From Ceratotherium simum simum (Eukaryota > Chordata > Mammalia > Perissodactyla > Rhinocerotidae): 64,000 nt of DNA. The DNA is taken from the NCBI RefSeq assembly GCF_000283155.1, contig NW_004454216.1, forward strand, positions 6,703,493-6,767,492, read 5' to 3'. Position 1 is the first letter of the stretch. Each line of letters starts with the position of its first letter. Both the position numbers and the translations under genes were made by a program. A model generated the notes under the pieces. It saw only the letters and a program-made list of their open reading frames with translations. It searched no databases and was not told the origin of the DNA. Shown here one piece after another: positions 35,471 to 46,665 of this stretch.

Positions 35471-35782
35471 CGGGCCACCCCATGGCTTAGCGGTTAAGTG
35501 TGCGTGCTCCGCTACTGGTGGCCCGGGTTCGGATCCCGGGCGTGCACCGATACACCGTTTCTCTGGCCGTGCTGAGGCCTCATCCCACATACAGCAACTA
35601 GAAGGATGTGCAACTATGACATACAACTATCTACTGGGGCTTTGGGGAGAAAAAAGGAAAAGAAAAAAGGAGGAGGATTGGCAATAGATGTTAGCTCAGA
35701 GCCAGTCTTCCTCAGCAAAAAAAAAAGAGGAGGATTAGCATGGATGTTAGCTCAGGGCTGATCTTCCTCACACAAAACAAAA
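35471..35782 (+). mobile_element. ERE SINE with ERE1 head and long composite tail, sense
   Basis: The head and body match the ERE1 at 28 kb (catggcttagcggttaagtg, ggcccgggttcggatcccgg, catacaactatctactgggg). After an A/G-rich linker it carries two diverged copies of a 'ggaggattggca.agatgttagctcag...cttcctca' unit. A perfect 14-bp TSD (aaaagtaatgtacc at 35457-35470 and 35783-35796) flanks it. CpG decay is greater than in the 28-kb copy, so it is somewhat older. Confidence 0.95.
35483..35536 (+). promoter_or_regulatory. Internal Pol III promoter (A and B boxes) of the ERE
   Basis: A box tggcttagcgg at 35483-35493 and B box ggttcggatcc at 35526-35536, both well preserved. They indicate past, and possibly residual, Pol III competence of this SINE. 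Confidence 0.75.
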
Positions 35783-35857
35783 AAAAGTAATGTACCTTAC
35801 AGGCGAAGAGAATATTTTATACTAAGTATCATTGAGTACTATATAAGTGGCAACTTT

Positions 35858-36101
35858 TTTTTTTTTTTTCTGAGGAAGATTCACCCCGAGCTAACATATG
35901 TTGCCAATCTTCCTCTTTTTGCTTGAGGAAGTTTCACCCTGAGCTAACATCCATGCCAATCTCCCTATGTTTTGTATGTGGGTCACTGCCACAGCATGGC
36001 TGACGAGTGGCATAGGTCCGCATCTGGGATCCAAACCCAGGAACGTGGGCCACTGAAGCAGAGCGTGCCAAACTCAACCACCGGGCCGTGGGGCCAGCCC
36101 C
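35858..36101 (-). mobile_element. ERE SINE (older subfamily), antisense
   Basis: T-tract start, then two antisense tail units ('gaggaagattcaccccgagc', 'gaggaagtttcaccctgagc'), the body 'atgtgggtcactgccacagc' and the head complement 'ccgggccgtggggccagccc'. A 15-bp TSD flanks it with one mismatch (35843-35857 and 36102-36116). It lies 75 bp downstream of an ERE in the opposite orientation. Confidence 0.95.
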
Positions 36102-36234
36102 ATGAGTGGCAACTTTGCTTAGAATAGTTTGTAAGACTAGAATCTGAAATGTTATCTATGATTTCCATAGAAAAGCATTTTTTTTTTCTAGAAGAGCCCA
36201 CTTTTAATCTAACAGTCTTTTCTTTACTTGGTTG

Positions 36235-36545
36235 CTTATATATACCCCATCTTCATTTCCATCTGTCAAATATGATTTATCCTTAAGGCCCATCTCAAAT
36301 GCCACTACCTTCATGAAGCCCTTCTTGCCTACTTTTCTTCACCTCTCTCTGCAGCAAAGGTCATTGATTCCTCCTATAGACCCCCCAACAAACTTTTTAG
36401 TGGCTCTTTTATGAAACTTAGTGCTTAATTTACATCATTATCTGTGATTTGTCTAATCCCTCAGCTAGGTGTGAACTCTTTAAGTGAAAGACTTTACTGG
36501 GTACAATGTCTTAGACATAGTAGATTCTCAATAAATATTGTAACT
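36235..36545 (+). mobile_element. LINE2 3' end, sense
   Basis: Order of L2 landmarks: 'ccttaaggcccatctcaaat', 'gccactaccttcatgaagcc', 'ctaggtgtgaactctttaag' and the terminal 'agtagattctcaataaatat'. 3' UTR only, heavily diverged. Confidence 0.75.
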
Positions 36546-39244
36546 CAAATTAAATCTCTTTTGTTATAAACAGGAAATTTTTCTTAGAATTTCCTCTACT
36601 GCTTAGAGAAGGACAGACTGATATGTAAAAGCCTCTCTATAGTCAAAATTAAAAAGACAATAAAAATAATTTTTGATCCTTGTAAGTCTACAAGCTCCTT
36701 TTGTTTCAGATGCTCAGGCATCTTCTACTCCAGATCTTTTTTTTTAAAAAATTTATCTGAGGCTCTGTATGTTCAAAAGATAACTCATAAATTATGACTT
36801 TTAAAAAGGAGGACAAATATACAAACTGGAAGAAAATAAAGAGATCAAGGATGGAACCAGAAAATAAAGAATTATAATTTTCTTCCAAAAGAGTGAATGA
36901 ATGTCCATAAAGACAATCAAAACAAAAAAATTAGAAAGCTAGAACAACATGCTTATTGTCTTCAAGACTTCCTCCATAAGTGAAGAGGAAATAGAGTTGA
37001 AGAATGGCAGTCTTGTCCAGCATTATGCTTACACAAACCATAGACAAATGAACTCGCAATTTGGACTTCAATCTATTCACAGTGCATGTGAATCAGTTTG
37101 ATAAATTTATACGCTCCATGCAAATCATCAACCAAACTATGGGATGAGTGATGTAAATACAACTAACACTGAGCCAAAATGTGCTCAGGAAATATTTTAA
37201 TTGCATAAAAAAAAATAGGATCAAATGTGATAAATGAGGAAAAAAATAATTAAAGAAGATAAAGTTAAATAGAAGTAGAAAGAATATTCTAGGGAGGGAA
37301 AATTGAGGAAGCACAGTGAGAAAAGCAAAATAGTAGAAATGCGATAGTTGGGGTCGATTGTCATGCAAGAGAAATGTCAAGTACAAGATACACTTCTTAA
37401 CTAATAGGTTCATCATAAGTCTAATATCAGCATCAGATAAAAAAAAAATAGTCAACTTGTAACTCGTTATGAAATCAACTCTGCCCACAGCTTTCTAGGA
37501 AAGAATATTCTTAGTATGATGATTAGAGAAATGAACAAAGAGAAAGGCTCAAAGGAGGACGGTAGTAAATTGTTTACGTCCTAAATTGGACATCATTAGC
37601 ACTTTTATAGTTTGGTGGAAATTGCTGTGTGAAAGCCAAATTTCTGTTTACAAAAAGAAAATGATGCTGTAGTAGAGACTGCATGGTACTGCATAGATTT
37701 AGGATATGGGGAGCCATTGTGGTACTGGTAACAGTACCATGGTGAAAAAAATTAGCAGTCAGGATATACATTGAACATTTAACAGGATTTTGCCATTAAT
37801 TTGATAATATTTTACTAAGGGAAATAGAAATATAAGACTGCTGGAAGAATTGTTGTATATTATTGTCCCACTCTACTGGGTCATATACTATAAAATTAAC
37901 ACTGAGTCCATCTGAAAGAAAGTATTTATCGTACATAACACCAAGATGGCCCGCTTAAGAAAAGGTCTCATTTATAGTTATAAGGACTGGTGAACAAGAC
38001 TATCTAAAATAAAAACACATAAAGTGCTCTTTGGTTAGATAGATATTTAGTGAAATATCATAAAAAGACTTTGTTTCCTTGAATGAGAGGAGCATCTGCC
38101 ATTATATAGAATAGCTATAGAATTGTCATCCTTCATATTTTCTCAGTAGCCAAAGGTCAGAAATAAATATAGTAATACCTTGGTATATTAAGAGGCTTTC
38201 ATATGTTTGTTTATTTCTTTGGGTACTTTTTTCTTTAACCACTGTGAAGGAGTTATTTTCTTATCCGTGACTAGTTTTCTTCAAAGTAGGTTTTCAAGTC
38301 TTAATAATTATGAAGAAATGAGATGCTTACATCCATTTTTTGTGCTCCTTTTGCTTTATATTAATGTTAAGAAATAATCCAGCCGTGTTTTTAAAACTTG
38401 ATTTTCTTTTGGTGCACTTGTAGATGAACTCAGTTCCGAGACTAACTGATCTCCCGGGGCCCTTCAGTTCCTTAGATATTGGTGGTATGAGAGAAGTGAG
38501 ATGATATAAGAGATCAGTACTGCAGGTCGACTCCCCACAGGTTTCCATCGTCCCTGAACTGAGGAATGAACAGAGGCCACAGCCACTGGATCCCTGCGCA
38601 GTATTTTGTGCAAAATAAGTGAATTTTCCTCTCTCCTCTCCCCCCCCAAATAAGCAGGAATTCACAATATAATTGATAGTAGTTTGATACCATGGTCATA
38701 AGGCCAAAATCTGAGTGTGCCATAGAATATGTCCATACACATGTATCCCTTCCAGAAAACCACGTAGTTTTCAATCAGGACAGATCTGAGTGGAAATTTA
38801 AATCTGCTGTAACCAAAAGCCATTGTATTCACTGGCTTCATTTAAATGCATAAATGCTATTTGAGAAAAAAGAAGATAGCCAAGTACATGAAGAAAAATT
38901 ACTTGATTATAAATTGTGTCGAGATAGCACATCTATCACTGATGAAAGCACTGCTATGTCGGTGGCCTAAGAATTACAAACAATAGAAAATTAATATAAA
39001 ATATGAAAATGCCCTCTTTAAATAATGTTGCAATAAGGTTTAAACAATTTTGCGTTCAGTGATGGATCTTTTATGTCTCCTTATTGTAAGCCTTACACAC
39101 AGTCTTATTGTAAACCTTCCACATAGTAGGCTGTTAATATATACTTGCTTAATAAAGAATTGGGTAATTGAATGAAAGTTGTAAGCTGTTATGTAACATT
39201 AGAGGAAAAGGGGCATTACTCCTAAATCTGCATGTCTATAGTTT
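36546..39244. other. Unassigned AT-rich DNA, no gene seen
   Basis: No repeat family recognised. The 131-codon minus-strand frame (37093-37488) is dominated by F, L and Y, as expected of translated T-rich sequence. The 112-codon frame at 38327-38665 (minus) has no recognisable domain. Confidence 0.45.
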
Positions 39245-39246
39245 AC

Positions 39247-39275
39247 ACACGCACAGACAAACACACACACACACA
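39247..39275. repeat. CA dinucleotide microsatellite, imperfect
   Basis: CA units with early GCACAG/CAAA interruptions followed by about six pure CA units. Confidence 0.85.
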
Positions 39276-39639
39276 TCCCTAATCATTTGGATGTCCCATC
39301 ACTGCCCAAAACATCTTCCACTCCAGCCATCCATTTTTTTCCCAATCATTGTCCATGGGGGTCTTTCCTTGGGTCTTAGCACTAGGATCATTTAGAAAGT
39401 CTCTTCTTTTGCCCTTCCCTTCCCATTCGGTCACCCACTAAATTCTGCCTGTTCTCCCCCAAGGATATCTCTTCAGCTGGCCTCTGTCTTCTCTTTATTT
39501 TCAGGACCTCACAGTGGGCCTTGAAAAGGATGGCCCTATCTTCTTTCTGAACAGCTAGAAACAGGCCATCCTTCCTTCAGGCTGTTTTAATAAAACAATC
39601 CTTTCAAGCATCTAAAATAGTTGCTCCCACCCATCATTT

Positions 39640-40290
39640 TCCTCATCTCGTTTCATGGCCTGGGATTCTACACTACTTCTTCTCTACCTATAGATTACAA
39701 TCCAAATTCCTCGTCTGGCTGTAAAGCTCCTCTGCTACCAATTATTCTCGTTGGCCTCTTTTTCTTCCTCAACTCCAAGGTCCCCACAAACTTCCGTTTC
39801 CCCGAAAGTAGAATGGACAGGGGCTTTGGTTTAGCATCTTGCAGTCTTCATGAGCCAGGTGAGTGGGTTCCTCACACAGCTCCATGCTCCTGCAGTGACC
39901 TTGCTCTTTACTGCCCTGCTGTCTCCACTTCAGCCACATCAGTCTGCTCGCCCTCTCCCTCCTCCAGGCCCTTGTTTATGCTCTTTCTCCATTCTGTGAT
40001 GCTCTTCTCTCTCACTTCGGAAAATGTATATCCATGACTCACTTCCACATTCTTTTTTTGATCTATTGATTACCCTAAGGTCTCTCTATATTCTGTGTGT
40101 ACCCACTTTTGTGTTGCTCTAGAAGCAGTTTTGCAGTTAAGCAGTTTTGCCTCTATAGGTTTTGTTGTTCCCTCATTCCCAAAAAGACTATAAACATCTT
40201 AAGGGAGTAAGAGCATTTCCTCAAGTATGCTACAGAATTCTCCACATTGAACTTCTCCAGTAAATGTTTGCTAACTTCTGAACGAAATAT
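39640..40290 (+). mobile_element. LINE2 fragment (end of ORF2 and 3' UTR), sense
   Basis: 'gattacaatccaaattcctc' with 'gtctggctgtaaagctcctc' corresponds to the L2 'aaagccaaagtccttacaatggcctacaaggcc' region. 'ctccaggcccttgtttatgc' and 'tgctcttctctctcacttcg' are the 'gcctggaatgctcttcc' region. It ends in 'ccagtaaatgtttgctaact'. The 138-codon open frame over it (39621-40037) is therefore transposon-derived or chance. Confidence 0.7.
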
Positions 40291-40355
40291 GTGACCACTA
40301 GATCTCAATAAGACGTTGGGATTCTCCATTCATGATTAAAAATAGTTGTATGTTG

Positions 40356-40605
40356 GGGTCAGCCTGGTGGCTTAGTGGTTAGGTTCACGCACTCCGCTTT
40401 GGTGGCCTGGGGTTCCTGGGTTTGGATCCTGGGCGAGGACCTATACACCACTGCTCCTCAGGCCACGCTGTGGCAGCATCCCACATATGAAAAATAGAGG
40501 AAGGTTGGCACAGATGTTAGCTTAGGGACAATCTTCCTCAAGCAAAAGAGGAAGATTGGCAACAGACATTAGCTCAGGGAGAATCTTCCTCACCAAAAAA
40601 AAAAA
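40356..40605 (+). mobile_element. ERE SINE (older subfamily), sense
   Basis: Head 'gtcagcctggtggcttagtg', B-box region 'gggtttggatcctgggcg', body 'ccacgctgtggcagcatccc', two tail units ('ggcacagatgttagcttagg', 'ggcaacagacattagctcag') and an A16 end. TSD: aaaaatagttgtatgttg at 40338-40355 and 40606-40623, one mismatch. The long A-tail is unusual for such a diverged copy. Confidence 0.95.
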
Positions 40606-40623
40606 AAAAATAGTTGTGTGTTG

Positions 40624-41534
40624 CAAAAGGACTCACTGCACATCTGTAACCCACTGGTCTGGGCCAGGAGCTTGAGAATGTTTGAAGAACAGGTAAAGCA
40701 CTCAGGACTCTTTGCAGGTGTTTAGTTGGAAGGTCTTGAATGTGTTCTACCATGTGAAGGACATTAAAGGACCTATGTTTCCCAGCCAAGCAATAGAAGC
40801 ATCTCAGAGGCAGTGGGCCAGGTTCGCCATTCGGCAGAGGAAGTTTGCCAAATCTTACAATATTCAAATGGGTTTGTCCTTAAATGAGCACATCTGATGA
40901 GTATCCCCACCCAGGCTGCTCTCTGAAGATGTAAGTGGGCAACAAAGCACGAGTGTGACTCAGTCAGCTGCCAGAGACTGACTGGCTCCAAAAACATGCA
41001 CACCCACCGCTTTACACTGTGCAAGATGTACTGTTTTACTCTAGTTGTGCCAGCCCAATGTTTGCGAATTATCAATGAATCAGTGAGGGAGAGAGGCCAT
41101 CAAGATTTTTCCTATACTTGTGGATCTTGAAAGTTCTTCCTTAAACAGTTTTAACTGACTCTCTGAAGGTTCCATGGGGACAGCCATTATGTAAGGAAAT
41201 CTCCTTCTGACTCTACTTTAGCCCACCTAATAAAATCTGATGGCAGCTCATGGGTTGCTTCAGGCAACATGGTTTCAGGGTTAAAGAAGACCTAGAATTA
41301 AATTTTATATCTTGCTCGCAAAGAAGGACTGTCTCTCTGAGAGTATATGGAAAGGCCTTTTTTGGCCATGAATTAAAGAACCGTTTAATGAAGATGGTTC
41401 AGATCTAAGATCTGAGGACACTATTACTTTAACTAGAGGTTGGATTATGTACTCTTAAGTAATGGTGAAGACTCCTTCCTCCAGCCTGATGAAGAGAAGC
41501 ACACTATTGAGAAGCCCTTGGTGTCCCTGCTATG
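40624..41534. other. Unassigned DNA with an AP-1/E-box pair
   Basis: Around 40956-40972 the sequence tgactcagtcagctg holds an AP-1 site (TGACTCA) next to an E-box (CAGCTG) in otherwise unassigned DNA. The 61-codon plus frame at 40712-40897 and the 100-codon minus frame at 40773-41075 have no recognised domain. Confidence 0.4.
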
Positions 41535-41765
41535 GGTTAGCAATGATAATAACACTTTAACTGCACCATAGTAACCTCTGCCTCACTGCAAGGTAGGTAT
41601 TATTATCTCCAATTTACAAATAAGAAAATCCAGGCTTAAAATGATCAAGCAGCTTGCACAATGGTGTATGACTAGTAAGTGACTTTGGTAAACACCCTGA
41701 TTTCTCTGGTGCTAAAGCCAGTGCTCTTAATCCCCACACTGCTGCCTTCTAACTAAACCACACAA
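41535..41765 (-). mobile_element. MIR SINE, antisense
   Basis: 'caaggtaggtattattatct', 'ccaatttacaaataagaaaa', 'agcagcttgcacaatggtgt', 'tgactagtaagtgactttgg' and 'gtgctcttaatccccacact' follow the antisense MIR consensus in order. Confidence 0.85.
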
Positions 41766-42669
41766 TGCACTTGGAAGCATTTTGTAAACTATAAAATCCT
41801 ATATAAATGGTAGTTTATGTGGAAGACAGAAAGTCCCAAGAAGGACATTTTCCAGATTACCCTGAAGAGAGAGTAAATGGTTTTTATTCTGAACACTCTA
41901 AAGATACTAGTACCCCTTTTGGTTATGTACAATAGGCCATAAGTTGTTCTTCTGTGGCATCCAGAAGCATCCAGTAAGAACAGAGTTCCTATTCCTTTTT
42001 GACTAGCCTAGCCAGGAACATAAATATCTAAAGCAGGTTTTCCCTCCTTCATATCCTGGGATGCTCATGGATAATGCCAGCCCAAGGAGAAAGAAGAAGT
42101 GTGAGCAGAATTCTTGTATTTTAATATATGCATCAACTTCATGAGCCATTTTATTTTAGTTTTCTGACAGCGTTTCTTCATGATAACCACCACATGAAAC
42201 AGGTAGTCATTCTTCTAAATTTATTGATGGAGTAAAATTAGCTCCTAGAGATACTATCTTCCATGTTCTAGACACTGAGTAAATACAGACTGAATGAATG
42301 AGTCACAGTTAAAGTGTTTGAGATAGCTGGGAGATCCCTTACACATTTGAAAATCTTGTTTTTAAGAGCACTTCAGGTAATCTTATTGGCCTTAGGTAAC
42401 GTGTCTTTTTCTTATAAAATGGATTTCTTACCCCATATCAGTGTAGTTTTTTCTATTGATTTGTTTTTGTTATTTCAAAAATGGCTGTAGTGGGCAATTC
42501 TCAGCATTTTAGCAGAAAGGTAATTTGTAATAGACATAAACTATTATATCAAAAATTCCTTAATGAAATGAAACTTAAATGATCACTGTTTTGAACTTTA
42601 TTAACCTCCATGACCAAATCCACTAAGGCTGACTAGGGCTAGTCTTTCCTTAATACTAGTGGGAGAGAG
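41766..42669. other. Unassigned DNA with a short L2-like tail
   Basis: At 42225-42305, 'tctagacactgagtaaatac' followed by 'agactgaatgaatgag' looks like a sense L2 3' terminus. The rest is unrecognised. Confidence 0.4.
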
Positions 42670-42790
42670 TGTTATGCACTGTCTGTGAGAGCAGAAACCC
42701 AGACCCTCTTGTTCACTGCCTCACCCAGCGCCACACACAGTATGGGTGCTCAATCAATAGTTGCTAAATGAATTAATGAATGAATTACCT
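42670..42790 (+). mobile_element. LINE2 3' terminus, sense
   Basis: 'tcttgttcactgcctcaccc', 'agcgccacacacagtatggg', 'tgctcaatcaatagttgcta' and the terminal tgaa-type repeat (aatgaattaatgaatgaatt) are the diagnostic end of L2. Confidence 0.85.
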
Positions 42791-44464
42791 CTAATTTGTT
42801 TATTATTTAGTTTTGTGAGGTTTCCTGGAGTAGGAAGGGAGGCATTTAAATTAACAATATTTGCCTATTTCCTGAGATTTTCCGTGCTTACTCTCAAAGC
42901 TGAATTTTGTAGGAAAATCTGTCAAGAAAAAGACTTCCAAACTTTTTGAGTTAAGCTATTAGAAAAAGAAAACTCTTTCCTTTCTCAGAAAATAGCCATT
43001 GCTTTAATTTTTGTTTTTATGGCCATTGAAACTTTAGCTTTTGTCTTGGTCTTAAAAGTGTAAATTGTATGATTATAAATATATGCTGCATGTTGTTAAA
43101 AAGCTTGGGGAGTATAAATCTTTGGGTGGAGATAGCTAGGGTCTTTGGCTTATTCTGGAAACAGCCCGTTTTCTAATAGAATTTATATTAGCTAAAGGTT
43201 TTACAGTCAATTTGTTAATTGTTGTTAAGAAAATGAGGTACCAAGAAGATAGGCAACTTGGTCCACATCACAGAAGTCAGAAATATGTGACGCTGAGCTC
43301 ACGGATCCAACTACTCCCCTTCGAAATCTCATCTACACCATTGATTTAACATAGAAAGAGCCGATAAGACTCAGAGATTATTAGTTATTTGTGTTTTTCT
43401 GGGTATTATATGTGTGTGAGATTTTTTGGCTTCAGTAATTGTTTTCACTTGGGATTCATGGTTTCAGTATAGATCTCTCCACCTATCATTTAAATCCATT
43501 TGTTGCATTGTAGTACCCCCAGGAACAAATCCTGGCTGTGAATGTGCCAGGAACTGTGCAGCAAGTTATCAGTCTGTTGAACAAAGCTGTTGAACAAAGC
43601 TATTGAAGAGTCAGTATTTATACCTTAGGAAAGGAATTTGGTATGTTATTCTGAGTGGGTCTGCTTCACCTGAACCCTGCCTGTGTATCTCGCTGCCAGA
43701 GGAGAAAAACCAAGTAGGTGGAACACATGTACCTTTTGTGTACCAGTCTGCTAGACCTCAAACGAGATTACTGTTGACAGGGAAAAACAAATTTCCTTTT
43801 CATTCCACAAGGTAACTTAGCTACTTTCAGATGCAAAAGCCTTTCCCCTCCAACCTTTATTTTCCCTCCCCCAGCCCCTCCCCTTTAATTCCTATCTGGA
43901 ATGGATTTCTCCCAAATGAGGATAATCCTGCCTAGCTGTTTACTCACTTGGTTACTTTCCTGGGCTCTGCACTGTCCACAACAGGCTCTGTTGCTCTTAT
44001 TTATTCCTGCCAGAATGCACTCAGGAGTTTTTATTATTGTTTTGGTTGAGGTGGCACTTCAGCTTTAAGCCCTTATATTTATGATTTATAACTTTCTCTC
44101 TAAATTGCATGTTGGACTAGAATTTCTCAAGCATATTTTCTGTTTAGACACAAATGTTTCGTCAAATTTGAAGAAAATATTGGGCATGGCAGCCCATTAT
44201 CCAAGAATTCATTTCACTCTGCCTTCAGAGTTAGCTGAGGTACCTCAATGCACCATGTATTGAACATATCTGGACACTCAGTAATAAGCTATAGACACAT
44301 CCCTAACCTAAGGCAACTATTAGGAAAAGAAACCAACTCTATGTACCTTTCAATAAAATGAATTGTAAATGATCATTGTTTTGAGTTTCAGAAATACCTA
44401 TGGACAGCCAAGTGATGATTAAATTATGGTTATTCATTCTTTAATGGTAATGGTTGATATGGAG
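42791..44464. other. Unassigned DNA with an MIR trace and a 13-bp tandem duplication
   Basis: A weak antisense MIR trace lies at about 43215-43320 (gaaaatgaggtaccaag, ...cacatcacagaag). ctgttgaacaaag is tandemly duplicated at 43574-43586 and 43587-43599. No gene-like sequence is seen. Confidence 0.4.
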
Positions 44465-44690
44465 CTATAAACTGCAAGAGAGCTTTGCAAAGCCTGTGTT
44501 CCATGTATTACTTCATTTCATCTTCATAATAACCCTACGAAGTAGGTATGATGACTCTGATAATAAAACTCAGAAAGGTCAAGTAATGTGCTCAAAGTCA
44601 CCTTAGCTACTAAGTAGCATTAAAAGGATTTGAACCCCTGTTTACCCATCTCTAGAGCCTTTACTTGCTCTATTAGATGTGCCCATAAAC
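44465..44690 (-). mobile_element. MIR SINE, antisense
   Basis: 'tgttccatgtattacttcat', 'cataataaccctacgaagta', 'aactcagaaaggtcaagtaa', 'aaaggatttgaacccctgtt' and 'tctctagagcctttacttgc' are colinear with reverse MIR, including the B-box complement. Confidence 0.85.
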
Positions 44691-46239
44691 CTGAAGATTC
44701 TGAGTTATTCTCTTAGGTAGCAGTCCCACATGAATACCTTTTGTCATATGTTGAAAGAACAGGCCCATTTGTACCATCACAGCCCACAGGTCGTTTTGTT
44801 TGTTTTTACATAAATTCTCTTTCCTTCTCCAGGGCATGGCAAGTTTGTAATCAGAAGTGATGGTTAAAGGATTAATAGGGGATATGGACAAATTCCTAAA
44901 CAGGAATAAGGTGATCACTCAAATGGGGCATTGTAATTTAAAAATAATTGTACTTTTCCAGTATCGTTGATTATGTAAAACTCTAAGTAGACATCTACAA
45001 GATGAATCTTAATCTATCATGCTTTATATTCTTTCCTAGGAACTCTGTCACGGACGCATTTAAATTTAACATATATTGTACAAAATAATGTGAGGAAAGT
45101 TGTAGAACTGACAGAGAGTGGCAGTAGAAACCTTAATTTTAAATTTCACGACTTTTGTGCAATTAGAAGCTCAACCTTAACATTGCATTAACTTAGCTTT
45201 TTTGCATTTAATTATAGATATTGGGTTAAAGCTATGGAAGTTAATATTTTAAGCCTCCATTAATGGTTATAATCGATTTTTTTGTATTATTTTTTGCTAT
45301 AATAATCAAAAGAGCTCTTAACCTGGACAGGAAATAAATCTGGGATTCTAGAGATTAATATTAAATCTGCTAATGTATTGTCCAACCATTCCCTGGAGCC
45401 TAGGTTGTCTGATGCTATATGTAAGAGCTTACAGGTGACAAGAGTCTCTGGAAAATGGCCAGGGCTTCATTATTTCTCTTTGAATTGTCATAGTAGCATT
45501 GTTTTTTTAGTTTCACAATGGGATGTATTTTAAGCAAATGGAGGATGGGGATTCAAAGATGAAAGGCATCTACATAAAAACTAAAGGAATTGCTTAATTT
45601 GTCAATTTAACCCTGTATCATGATTCTTCATTAGGGATATTTGCTATACTGATGCAGTACCAAGCACAGGGGGCAAATGGGACAGAAACAGCACTAACTG
45701 TATTGAAGATGGCACTAGAAATTTGGAGGGCTCTTAATAATTAGGTACTTAAGCTCACCTAGAGAAGTGATTAGTGTTTAGGAGTGGAGACATGGCTACA
45801 GGAACACAGATAAATTAGAAAGGAACAAAATGTCCAGTTTGCCACTGTTCTTTTAAACAATTGTACCTGCACAAGGGGTATGGGAGTACTGTTCGTGTTG
45901 CCTACACAGCCCCCACAGTCCATTTGGTCCCAGTACATTTGGCTATGGTGGGACAGAGGAAGCCTGAGCATGAAGTTCCCTGGGTTGTTTTGTTGTTGCT
46001 ATTTTTTTCATATCTCTGTCACTGACTCGCCAGATACTTTGAAATAAACCGTTCAGTCTCCTGATTTTTTCATTCTCCTATGTGTAACGTGGATAAAATG
46101 CCTTCCTCTCAGATAATACTAACACTTATAACATAGTCTTAAAAATCGTGGATTGAAACCAGTTTACAACTAAGAGAAGATGAACATTTGTAGCACAGAG
46201 TGACTTGGCAAATACGTGGTGGGATCTCACCAGAGACTA
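44691..46239. other. Unassigned AT-rich DNA, no gene seen
   Basis: No repeat family or coding feature recognised. Confidence 0.45.
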
Positions 46240-46400
46240 GAAATACAAACGTGGAAGAAGTATCCTCCTGGAGTAGCTCACAGTCTAGTGAGGGCTGGGG
46301 GGAAATGGAAAAGTGAGTACCGTCTAATAAAGAGATCAATTAGAATATGACAGGAATGATATTAGTGCAGTGCAGAGGAGGACATGACGGTTAGATCTTT
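46240..46400 (-). mobile_element. LINE2 3' UTR fragment, antisense
   Basis: 'cctcctggagtagctcacag' with 'tctagtgagggctgggggga' matches the antisense L2 'ccctcatggagcttacattctagtggggga', followed by 'gcagtgcagaggaggacatg'-like sequence. Short and diverged. Confidence 0.55.
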
Positions 46401-46439
46401 GAAAAGCAAGAATAAGTATGCAATGGTGAGTTAACGTTA

Positions 46440-46665
46440 ATAATAATGTGATGCAGTGGAAAGAACCCTGCAGTAGGAGTTTGTCCTGGCCTTTCTGCTC
46501 ACCATGTGTGATCCAGAGTAATACTCTCTGTTCCTGTGTTTCTTTATCTGTAAAATGGGTGTAATATCTGATTGCTTATGCTACAACGTATATTAAGAAT
46601 CAAATAAGAACTATGTGGCAGCACTTTGAAAACTTTCCAGTGCGAGCAAATGTCTAGCAATATAA
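46440..46665 (+). mobile_element. MIR SINE, sense
   Basis: 'gatgcagtggaaagaaccct', 'ggcctttctgctcaccatgt', 'tgtttctttatctgtaaaat', 'gggtgtaatatctgattgct' and the 3' part fit sense MIR. The B box is decayed. Confidence 0.75.

Noticed and set aside
35361..35687. 108-codon plus-strand open frame
   Set aside because: Runs through the head of an ERE SINE; CpG-rich SINE sequence often leaves long frames.
37093..37488. 131-codon minus-strand open frame
   Set aside because: F/L/Y-rich translation of T-rich DNA. No domain, no context.
39621..40037. 138-codon plus-strand open frame
   Set aside because: It overlaps a sense L2 fragment and shows no family-like protein beyond L2-derived sequence.
45655..45680. 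Second CTCF-like motif (agcacagggggcaaatg)
   Set aside because: The 5' half (CCAS) does not match and the 3' end departs from consensus. Too weak compared with the 51.63-kb site.
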